Source: Moesziomyces globuligerus
Taxonomy: Eukaryota > Basidiomycota > Ustilaginomycetes > Ustilaginales > Ustilaginaceae
DNA length: 64,000 bases
Assembly: GCA_030849465.1 (NCBI GenBank)
Contig: JARVLF010000013.1
Location: 992,001-1,056,000 of the forward strand
Reading direction: 5' to 3'
Part shown: in pieces, positions 19,635-28,325 of the stretch
Numbering within the stretch: position 1 is the stretch's first letter
Layout of the letters: every line of letters starts with the position of its first letter
The notes under the pieces: generated by a model
The model's input: the letters and a program-made list of their open reading frames with translations, nothing else
Databases searched by the model: none
Told to the model about the DNA's origin: nothing
Position numbers and translations under genes: made by a program

Positions 19635-21920
19635 TCATGGCTTCTTGGGAATGCTGGCGAGTCGCCAACCATTGACGTTTGCCATGGAGCCTGCGACGGC
19701 GCTCGCGGCTGCTTCTGCGCTGCCGTGGCTCCTGCGTCTCGCGAGGCCGCCGAAGCTCTCGCGGACGATGAGGTGGAGGCAGGTGACGATGATGACGTCC
19801 TTGAGCTCTTCGCGCGTGAGGCCTGCTGCGTCGGGCCCGAGGCCGGTGGTGCTGAGATCGGGGAGCGGGAAGGGCACCGCGAGCTGTCCGACGAGCTTGG
19901 GATGGTGCGGAGCGGGCGAGAGGGTGCCGAGCGGGATGCGCGTGGTGGGCCCGAGGACGAGATGGCAGTTCCAGGGCGTCTCGCTGTCCTCTGGATCGCT
20001 CTCGTCGCCCGACTCGTCACCATGCGGCGCACTCGATCCTGCCGCCGAGGTATCCACCGACCGGCGCGGCGACCGAGCGCCTCCCACGCCCGAGACAAAC
20101 GACGAGGGCCGCGAGGTCGAGCGGAGCCCATCGCCGGTGCTCAGCCGCTGCGGCGCCTCGTCGGCGTGCGTCGCCGAGGCGGCGGGCAGCGAGCCGCTGC
20201 TCCTCCCGCCATCCGCACGGTCGATGCTCGTCGCCGAGGCGTTGAGCGAGCCGCTGGCACGCAGCCGCGCCTGCGCCTCCTCGACCCGCCGCCGGCTGTG
20301 CGAGCGCTTCGAGTGTCGCGACCACTCGAACCGGATCGGAATCTGCGACGGCGCAGGATGCACCTCGTTGCCCCCCATCCGATTCACCAGGTTGAAGCGC
20401 TTCCACACGTTGGACAGCACCGGATTCGTCCCCGGCGCATCCGTCGGCCGAGGCGCCGCCGCCGCCGTCCTCCCCGCGAGGTGCGCCGGTGTGGTCTCGT
20501 GTGGGCGGCGGGTCCACTTGCGCACCGTCCAGTAGTAGCCCTCGGTGCGCTTGCCATCGGCGATGCCGGCGCCGGGTGAGAGCTGCGGCACCTCGTGCGT
20601 GGGCGGCGCGCGCGCCGGGTCGTTCTGCGCCGACCGGCCGAGCAGATGCGGCGAGCCGGTCGAGCCGCTGGCGGTCGTGCGCTCCTGCGTCGAGCCGCTC
20701 GAGGGGCCCGACGAGCTGCCGGGCCGGACGTTGAGCGAAAAGCGCTTGAAGCGGCCGAGGAGCTTGCCGCCGAGGTTGGCCTCGACGCCGCGCGCCTCGG
20801 GCGTCATGGCCTGGAAGGAGGTGGGCGGCTCGACGCCCGCGGTGGCGGCGCCGGCATCCTGGCGAGGCGCGGGTGCGGAAAACGCCGAGGCCTCTTCGAT
20901 GCTGTCGGACGAGTCGGTCTCGTTGCGCGGCGAGGTCGACGAGGCCTGGGGCGCCTGGAGAGTCGACGAGCCGTGCTCGACGGCGGCATTGCGGTAGAGC
21001 GAGGCGAGATCGTTGACGCCGCTGACGAGCTCCGCGGGCTCGATGATGCCGAATCCGTCAAGGTCGATGCCCTTGCGCACGTACTTGGCCACCTTCTGGT
21101 CGGTGCCGGCGTCGCTGACCGTGGTGGAGAGGATGGTGTGAAAGTTGAGGTTGTAGAGCGGCGTGACGCGGCGTCCCGAGCTGGTCGAGGCGACCGAGCC
21201 CGCCGCCGAGAGCTCGGAGCCTGCGGAGCGCGTCGAGGTCATCGAGTCCCTGCGGCGGAGGTCGCCCGAGGCGCTCGATGCGAGCTCTGGTGCGGCAGCG
21301 GAGGAGTCCATGGACGCCCTGCGCTGGGAGCCGTCGCGGCGCTGGAGCTGCTGGGGCATGACGAGCTGGATCTGGAGGTTCAGCGGATTGGCCTGCTTGC
21401 TGGGCGGCGGCTTGACGATGACGAGCAGCTCGGGCGGGGCGATCTTCTTGCGACGGCGCGGAGCCGAGTGGCGGGCGGCTTCCGAGGGGTGCGCGGCGCT
21501 CCATGCGGCTTCGCTGTCGACGCCGCCGAGGGTGGAGCTGAAGGCGGTGAGGCGGTCGTGGCTGAGGTCGGATGCGTTGGCCATGGAGTGCGGCCTGCTG
21601 GCGGTGGATCGTCGGACGGACGGATCGGGGTGGTGGGGGTCTACGGGTTGCTGGTCGACGGAGGCGCCGCTCTCGCTGGCACGGCCGTTGAGCGTGGCCT
21701 CAGAGGCCTCGCGGTGATGGTCGCGGGAGGCCATGACCCAGTCGGGCTGGAGGTTGAACTGGTAGGGAGCCTTGGGCGTCATGGAGGTGGCGCGGTCGAT
21801 GGGCGACATGGGGTGGGAGGCGGAGCTGAGCGCGCGCGCGCGAGAGGGGTCGGCGACCGCCTGCTCGACGTCGACGCTGGGCTTGTTGATGCCGATCCAG
21901 CTGTTGAAGATGCTGGTCAT
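19635..21920 (-). CDS. Conserved-looking fungal protein of unknown function
   Basis: 761 aa from the ATG at 21920 (MTSIFNSWIGINKPS); the frame continues open to 22163, but the added N-terminus is low-complexity. I do not recognise the family. Long Ser/Pro/Arg-rich disordered stretches separate compact segments likely to be structured: PPELLVIVKPPPSKQANPL with NLQIQLVMPQQ; LYNLNFHTILSTTVSDAGTD followed by KVAKYVRKGIDLDGFGIIEP; GYYWTVRKWTRR with NPVLSNVWKRFN; IPIRFEWSRHSKR; and a C-terminal ETPWNCHLVLGPTTRIPLGTL, then GLTREELKDVIIVTCLHLIVRE. There is no signal peptide or membrane span. The alternation suggests a regulatory or scaffold protein, which is inference only. Confidence 0.75.
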   Translation of the reverse strand: MTSIFNSWIGINKPSVDVEQAVADPSRARALSSASHPMSPIDRATSMTPKAPYQFNLQPDWVMASRDHHREASEATLNGRASESGASVDQQPVDPHHPDPSVRRSTASRPHSMANASDLSHDRLTAFSSTLGGVDSEAAWSAAHPSEAARHSAPRRRKKIAPPELLVIVKPPPSKQANPLNLQIQLVMPQQLQRRDGSQRRASMDSSAAAPELASSASGDLRRRDSMTSTRSAGSELSAAGSVASTSSGRRVTPLYNLNFHTILSTTVSDAGTDQKVAKYVRKGIDLDGFGIIEPAELVSGVNDLASLYRNAAVEHGSSTLQAPQASSTSPRNETDSSDSIEEASAFSAPAPRQDAGAATAGVEPPTSFQAMTPEARGVEANLGGKLLGRFKRFSLNVRPGSSSGPSSGSTQERTTASGSTGSPHLLGRSAQNDPARAPPTHEVPQLSPGAGIADGKRTEGYYWTVRKWTRRPHETTPAHLAGRTAAAAPRPTDAPGTNPVLSNVWKRFNLVNRMGGNEVHPAPSQIPIRFEWSRHSKRSHSRRRVEEAQARLRASGSLNASATSIDRADGGRSSGSLPAASATHADEAPQRLSTGDGLRSTSRPSSFVSGVGGARSPRRSVDTSAAGSSAPHGDESGDESDPEDSETPWNCHLVLGPTTRIPLGTLSPAPHHPKLVGQLAVPFPLPDLSTTGLGPDAAGLTREELKDVIIVTCLHLIVRESFGGLARRRSHGSAEAAASAVAGSMANVNGWRLASIPKKP

Positions 21921-22336
21921 GGCGATTGATGGCTGGGAGGCGATGGCGATATGCAGCCGAGCAGGAGGGTGTTTGGTTTGGAGGGCTGCACCAGGAGCGT
22001 GGCCGGGAGACGGTTGTGCAGCTCGTCTAGTCGCGCAGAAGCATGCGAATCTGGTGCCTTGAAGCTGAGGATGGAGCGGTGCGGCGATGTCTCGAGGAGA
22101 TGGTGACGCTCGTGTGACCGGGTTGATCGAGTGTTCCGCGGCTGAATGCTGTGGTGAGTGCAATGCGCGACTAGTGGCCCATCTTGAGCTCGTTGGCTAC
22201 AGCTCGAGATGTACGTATGCGCTGCGATACAGATAGTGGAGATGGAGGAGAGCGTGGTGGAGAGGCAAGCCCGCGTGAGGAGTCAGACCATGGGAGGGAG
22301 CCTCCGAGCCAAGACGGGACGGGATGCGTGGTTGGC

Positions 22337-22364
22337 GAGTCGAGTCGAGTCGAGTCGAGTCGAG
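22337..22364. repeat. GAGTC pentanucleotide repeat
   Basis: Five to six perfect tandem gagtc units, followed by further scattered copies to about 22375. Confidence 0.8.
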
Positions 22365-22473
22365 GAGTCGAGTGGAAGCGAGTTGAGCCTAGTCGAGGCT
22401 TGAAAGTCACCAAAGTCACGAGTGCGAGTTGCGCCGTGCAGTCAGTCGGTCTGACCGAGTGGAGTTGGGTGAG

Positions 22474-22497
22474 TGAGCGCGAGCGCGAGCGCGCGAC
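22474..22497. repeat. GAGCGC hexanucleotide repeat
   Basis: A short gcgcgagcgcgag-type run, about four units. Confidence 0.6.
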
Positions 22498-22612
22498 TGT
22501 GACTGCGCAGCTCAGCGCAGCGGGTCTGCCGCGGAAGCGCCCACGAGCCAGGCGGGCGGCGGCTGCGGCTGGGCGGGAAGAGCGATCCGATGCGACTCGG
22601 CAAGCTCATCCC

Positions 22613-22646
22613 GTGGCAGCGCCGTGGCAGCGCCGTGGCAGCGGCC
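22613..22646. repeat. 12-bp tandem repeat (gtggcagcgccg)
   Basis: Nearly three consecutive copies of a 12-bp unit are directly visible. Confidence 0.75.
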
Positions 22647-23597
22647 TTGAATTTCTCTGGCCTCGTGAAAATTAAGGCGTCTGACGTTGAAAAGAAAAGG
22701 AAAAAAAGTCGGCTGTTCCGCGATTCGCAAGCAGCGGCTTGGTCTCTCCGGCTTCATGGATGGGACCGTGGCATAGGCTCCAAGCCTGGCGAGACGCGAC
22801 GCACTCACTCGAGTTCCGAATCCTCACCGCGCATGACATGGACGAGGGCTAAGCAGGCAGAATGCTCCTTACATCGAGGGCCAAGAAGAGGCGTTGCGTG
22901 CGTACGAGGCTTGACTCCAGCCGCGGGTGGCTGTCCCGCGCGACGTGCCAACTAGCCAGCCGCCCGTCCACGCTTCCGAGCCTCCACCTGCGCTCTGCAC
23001 GCTGCTCTGATTCATAGTCCGCTGTCCACCTGTCCACCTCCGGGTACCACTCTGCAGTATTTTCCTGCCTCGCGAACAGCGATCCTCGTCGCCCGATTGG
23101 CTTTATGTTACAGTCACACTTCTAACTCCAACGGAGATCGGAATTGGATTGGCCGAGAGACGAAGAAGGACGGAAGGTATCGGCAGACGCTAGTGTGCAT
23201 GCAGGGCGTTGGTCCGGAGCTAAACCTCCGCGAATCGACAGCCGCCCAAGCATACAGTATGAAGAAGAAAAAATTATGCAAACGGAAAATCAACAATAAA
23301 ACCCTGGCCCCCGCGGAAATGGCTGTGAGCTCAGCCCGAGCAAAAGCAACCGGAACTGCCGATCCTGGCAGGACGGAGCAAAGATCGCCTCTCCGGAGAT
23401 TCGTCATCGAGCGCGTCCGGACAAAGCGTACGTGCGCCACACCGCGTGAGTCGGTCAGCCTCGCTGTGAATCAATCGCCTCTCGACTCGACTCGATTCGG
23501 ATCGACTCTTCCGGCCCCGCCTCCCCAACGCAAGCTGCGGATCGGGATCGATCGGTGAGCCAGTCAACCACTGGATATTTCCAAGCGGGCAGATGAC

Positions 23598-23637
23598 GGA
23601 TGCTGATGCGAAATGCTGATGCGGATGCTGATGCTGT
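23598..23637. repeat. GATGCT-type hexanucleotide repeat
   Basis: Imperfect tandem gatgct/gatgcg units over about 40 bp. Confidence 0.65.
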
Positions 23638-24589
23638 GGGCGAACCGCGGGATGTGCTCTGGTCAGGACCGCCGGTGGAGCTGGTTGTGACGGGCACATA
23701 CCTAAGCCTTCGTCATTTGTTTCTGGCCAGGACCCTGATTGCACGCACGCCCGCGGCTGTGCACAATGCAAGCCCCGCGGCCTTGAGCGGATGGCTTGGG
23801 CTTGCCGCAGCCACTTGATCTCGCGAGCTACCCGCCTTCTCGATACAGTAGGTCCTTTGCTTTCTGCAGGCGGCACGTATGCACAGCCCGACATCGTCGC
23901 CTCCGCATCCGCGTGATCCCCGCCGCACTGCAGTGCTTTGCGCGTGTCCGGATGGCGGTGCACAGCACCACATGCAGCCCCTCACGTGCATGCGCATCAG
24001 CGTAAATCGGTTCATTCCCACTTGATAATGCTCGGGGTTGAAACTCTCGTGCTTGGAATGGGCGATCGAAATTGGGGTCGCGAAATGCAAAGCATCCCAA
24101 CGCTGCAGATAGGCGCTTGGAGACGAGGCTGGTCAGAGCATTCGGAACATTCCCGACCCCTGCGACTTGCCCGACCAGGATGCAATGCCTCTCCGACGAC
24201 TTGGAGCCAGAGCCCGCTGGCCGACGGCATGCGTTTCGCTTCATATCGGGGCGACACCATCGGGATTTGGGCACGCGCGGGTCGCGTCAGGGACAGGCGC
24301 GGATTAGAGTTGAGTCGGCCCGCAGCTGCACGCCAAATGTCCAAAAAAAAGGTGCACACAGCTCGCTAGAAGTTCAACACTCGACCCCGCCCGAATGACG
24401 TCGAGAGCATGGCCTCGGAGACCATCCCACTTGGATCACTCGGCCCAACATCACTCTCCTACACCTGTCTGCTTGACTCACTACCACTGCTCTTCGATCG
24501 GGACACTTGCGAGATCACATGGAACCAACGTGTAATTGCTTCACGACGACTTTCAACGGCTACTACCTGGACATATTACGACGTTGGTG

Positions 24590-25177
24590 ATGGTTTCGCC
24601 TGCGGTGATCAAGGCGCTTGCACGCGAGCTTTCGAGGCTGGTGGAGAGTCCACTGGACGGAGTGCGGGTGTCGATGTGCGAGTCGGATATGCTGTCGTTC
24701 AGTGGGTGGATTCAGGGATCTCCCGAAACGCCCTACGCAGGCGGCTTCTTTCGGATCACGTTCGACTTTGATGGGATCGACTTTCCCACGCAGCCGCCAC
24801 GCTGTCGCTTTGTGACGCCCATCTTTCATCCCAACGTCTCGACTCACGGCGACATCTGCATCTCAACCCTCCAAAAGGATTGGTCCCCTCACCACGGCAT
24901 CCGAGACATCTTGCTCGCCATCAAGTGTCTTCTCATCCACCCGAATCCGGATAGCGCCCTCAATCCTCAAGCCAGCACCCTTATGCATGAGGACTGGACA
25001 GCCTACTCCCAAACAGCACACGTCTGGACCCAGGTCCACGCCAGTAAACCCCCTCCCTGCTTCCATTCCCTCACACCAAAGCACAACACCATCACACCTA
25101 CATCCAAACCCATCCCAAAACCTTCGCTTTCCAAACCCACAACAACCGCTCCCAAACGTGGCCTACGCCGTCTATGA
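24590..25177 (+). CDS. UBE2S: Ubiquitin-conjugating enzyme E2, UBE2S-like, with LRRL tail
   Basis: 195 aa from the Met at 24590; the frame is open to an alternative Met at 24536 (213 aa). The UBC fold covers about residues 4-145. It includes GSPETPYAGGFFRI, FHPN (about 79-82), the catalytic Cys90 in GDICISTLQKDW, and HGIRDILLAIKCLLIHPNPDSALN. The last segment is diagnostic of UBE2S rather than other E2s. The N-terminal helix aligns without gaps to UBE2S from VSPAVIKAL onward. A Pro/Lys/Thr-rich extension follows and ends in KRGLRRL. The human enzyme likewise ends in LRRL, which docks on the APC/C while UBE2S builds Lys11-linked chains. A small upstream exon supplying a longer N-terminus cannot be excluded. 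Confidence 0.88.
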   Translation: MVSPAVIKALARELSRLVESPLDGVRVSMCESDMLSFSGWIQGSPETPYAGGFFRITFDFDGIDFPTQPPRCRFVTPIFHPNVSTHGDICISTLQKDWSPHHGIRDILLAIKCLLIHPNPDSALNPQASTLMHEDWTAYSQTAHVWTQVHASKPPPCFHSLTPKHNTITPTSKPIPKPSLSKPTTTAPKRGLRRL

Positions 25178-25494
25178 TCCCCCACCCCCCACTTTCGCAA
25201 TCGCTAGCAATCATACCCGGACTTCGGTGGATGCAAGTCAAAAGCAACTGAGCATTGCCGTGATGGAATTTTGGGACCCGCACACCAGTCTGATGTCGTG
25301 CGCGAGCATACGAACACAGCGACTCTGTGAACGAAAGGAGAGAGAGGGATGTGTGTGTGTGTGCAAGTGTGCATAGAAGCTCTGCGAGGCGGTTACGAAG
25401 CCCTGCCACCTCTCCCCGTTCGAGCACTGCACTCTTGAAGCCAGCGAGACGGGGTGAAGCAGATGGGAGGATGATGGAGGGGGGGACGATGCGA
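25178..25494. other. Convergent 3' intergenic, UBE2S-like / eL20
   Basis: 317 bp between facing stops. It includes a short GT-rich run (gtgtgtgtgtgc, about 25351-25363). Nothing else is recognised. Confidence 0.45.
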
Positions 25495-26401
25495 TTAGTA
25501 GAAGGTGTTGGGGCGCTGGCCGGCGAAGGTGCCGACGTGACGGGGGCGACGGTGGGGGAGGGGGAACTTGAGACCCGGAGCCATGAGCTGCTTGATGTAG
25601 GGGCGCTTCACGTCCTCGCTCTTCTCGATCTCGGCGATCTTGAGAATGTGGATCGAAGCGAAACGGGCGCGGTGGCGAGCGGCCATGTCCTGGTACAGCG
25701 ACTCGGCGGCCTCGGCACGCGAGAGCGCGCGGAACTCCTTGTACATGTTGTGCGTGCCCGAGCGCGAGTTGTATCGCAGCCACACGGCAAAGTTCTTCAC
25801 CTTGAGCGGCTTCTTCTCGTTGATCTGTGGATGTAAAACCAGGACGGGTATCGAGTCAGTATGACGGCTCTGCTCGTGCGGCTGATCGAATCCTGCATGC
25901 ATCGTGAGAGACAGACGCGACGCGGAGTCGTGGATGCTCCAGTGCTGTGGTCCAACGGACCAGAACTCGAACGCCCTTCGTCCACGTCGATGCGGTTCGA
26001 GCTTTGTTTTGCATGCCATCCTCCCACGAGATGTTGTAACTCGAACTCTGCTCCTGCCAGTGCGATGGCGCAACCAGTGCCGAAAGCGGCCTGCTTGGGC
26101 CTCCTCCAACTCCCTGATGGCGTATGCCGTGTCGATGTCGATGCGCGGTTGCGGTAGATGTCTCTCTATGCGATGCGGGTGCAGGCGTCGCTGCTGTCGA
26201 ACAAGTACTTACGGCGTGGATGGCAACGATCTCACCGGTGGCCTTCTTCATCTTACGGAGCTGACGAACGAAGTACCAGAAGCGGGACTCGGCGACCGAC
26301 TTGTTGACGGCGAAGATCCTCATGCGGTAGAGCTTGGGAGAGGGCTCCTTCTCGGTGGGAAGGTGGCGTCCAATCACCATGTACTCAGTGAGGCGAGTCA
26401 T
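25495..26401 (-). CDS. RPL20: 60S ribosomal protein eL20 (RPL20/L18A), two exons
   Basis: Exons 26401-26213 and 25824-25495, with a 388-nt intron (donor GTAAGT, acceptor CATCCACAG, branch-like TACTGAC about 35 nt upstream of the acceptor). The product is 172 aa, identical in length to yeast L20. Conserved sequence runs throughout: [42 protein letters not shown] joined to [39 protein letters not shown], and the terminal [12 protein letters not shown] to RPNTFY. It is a component of the large cytosolic ribosomal subunit. A CCCACAG just 8 nt before the ATG and a GTAAGT at 27059-27064 suggest a further, roughly 650-nt intron in the 5' UTR. Confidence 0.97.
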
Positions 26402-28325
26402 CTTGAGGACTGTGGGCGGCGAAGGGTAAGCGAGGTCGCGTGGTCAGTACGCGATTTCGTGCAACTAGGGCAGATGTTCGAGCTGGATCGCATCAACGTT
26501 GGCATTCATGCGGGCGCAGTGGCGATGGATTGGATTGTGTCGGGTCGCAGTGCTGTTGGTTGTTGGTCGGTCGAAGGTAGGACACGTCGGCACAACAGCA
26601 GGCCGAACTCCAGCATGTCTGTTGCGACCACAATCGATCCTTGATCCAATGCTGTCTGAGGATCCTCCCATCACAAATACCATGTAATGCTGAACTGTCC
26701 ATCGACCTATTCGATGCGAGTCTGTTCTGGGTGGGTGCAGGCGTGCATCACCTTTGCTGACTGCCAACAGCAGGTCCTCCCCTACTCGAGTGCGTGCGTG
26801 CCTCCATCGCCACTGATGCTGATCCCTTCCAACGCCGCAAGGGCTGCTACGAGATGGCTGTGTTTTCTCGCTGATGCATACGAGGTCGAGGGGATGCTGA
26901 TGCGTACTGGTATGGCTTCGGTAGGCGCGAGATACGAAAGCACTGGCGGACCGACTGTGGACGGTTCTTCGAGGTGGCGATGGACGGCTGTGATGTCGGT
27001 GGATTGCTGACTGCGTGTGTCGATGATGCTTGTGTCGATGCGATCCAGAAGGTCGCGAAACTTACGTTATTTGTCGACGGGGGAGGAAAGGGTGGTCGTA
27101 GGGTGAAGCAGGAAGGATGGCGACGAACGATCTCGAGTGGATCACCACTGCGCTGCACTCAACAGACTGGGATGCTAGCCGGGCACGCTCACCTCTGCCC
27201 GGTTGCTGTGAGCCAATTCCAGGCCTGGTCGAGCTCGCTTGCCTCTCAGCTCTCACAGCTGGCTGGCGGCAGCTTGACTCGGCCCTTGCTGCCTGCCTCT
27301 AGCAAGTCGAGACGTTCGAGCTTGAGCTGACTGTGCGCTGTGCAGCCGCACATTTCGGACCATCCCGACTTGCGGTTGCAGACGGCTCTCGCCCGTTGTC
27401 GAAGCGGATCGTGTTGCGCTGTGAGGCTTCGAGCTCGCCTCTGAATTTCTCGACCGAGCCCAGTCGGTCAGAAATATAGTTATACACGTGATCTGACCTT
27501 GCTTACACGTGATGCTGAGACCCCTGGATATGTTAACGCTCGCATGGCGCAACATCCTTCAGAAAAAAGAGCAGATCAGGAGTCTCCTCATCCTTGATCG
27601 GCGATATGGCGATTGAATGGCGACTTTCCGCCGTCTGCGGGTCGGCATGAACCAGCTTCCTCTTCACCTCGCGAAGTGTCAGGCTGCCCTTCTCAGCCCT
27701 TATATAATCAAGCATCTCATCTGATGCATGGACACTTGCTCATTGCTAGCAGTCCTTGTGGTATTATACGAGCCATCGGCGCCACTGACCGTGCTACTTG
27801 CCGACAGATACGCCCGTCGATGATGACGAAACCCAAGATGGTGGATCGCTGAAGTGTGCCCGGAAAGAAGCGCCTTAACAAAAAGTGGAGGCGTGGACCC
27901 ACCGACCGCGTTTCTGAGTGGAACCGACCTCGAGAAATTTCGGGCTGGGCAGCAGTGTGTGTGTGATCGCCTGCCGCCCAACTGAGCGCCAACGGCGGAT
28001 GGCAATTTCGCAGAGTGGAAATGCAATGCTTCGCGTTCTCGCCGACGTCGACGTACACCATCTCCGATCTTCTCGCCACCACCGACCACCAGAGACCACA
28101 AACAGTCGCCCTGCACCAGTCCAATCCATACACACGATCTTGGTACAGCACAGTCTCTGCATCTCGACACCGACGCCTGCCTACCTGCCGTGCGCGATCC
28201 TGGCCCTGGATCGACAGTAGCACGCAAAGAACGAGGCTCGCTTGCCCTCCCAGTTTATCGACATCGCTGGCAGCGCATCGTCTGCTCCGGGCGCACTCGC
28301 ACACCCTCGTACAGGAGCTGCCGCC
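26402..28325. promoter_or_regulatory. Divergent region, eL20 / RBM26-like, with probable eL20 leader intron
   Basis: About 1.9 kb with no convincing separate gene. The eL20-proximal part (about 26409-27064) is bounded on the minus strand by GTAAGT and CCCACAG and may be a 5'-UTR intron. The strand-plus half includes ATATAGTTATACACG at about 27474 and CTTATATAATC at about 27698. These are AT-rich elements that could be promoter parts for either direction. Confidence 0.45.

Larger units (their letters stand above)
21921..24589. other. Gene-poor 2.6 kb stretch
   Basis: No convincing protein gene or RNA gene on either strand. It contains several short tandem repeats (see the entries at 22337, 22474, 22613 and 23598). 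Between 23200 and 23310 there is an A-rich patch (gaagaagaaaaaatta, caataaaac). It includes the divergent upstream regions of the 761-aa gene and the E2 gene. A lineage-specific secreted protein or long noncoding RNA cannot be excluded. Confidence 0.45.

Noticed and set aside
25825..26212. C/D-box snoRNA in the eL20 intron
   Set aside because: No TGATGA-type C box paired with CTGA at suitable spacing was found; the CTGA present fits a splicing branch point.
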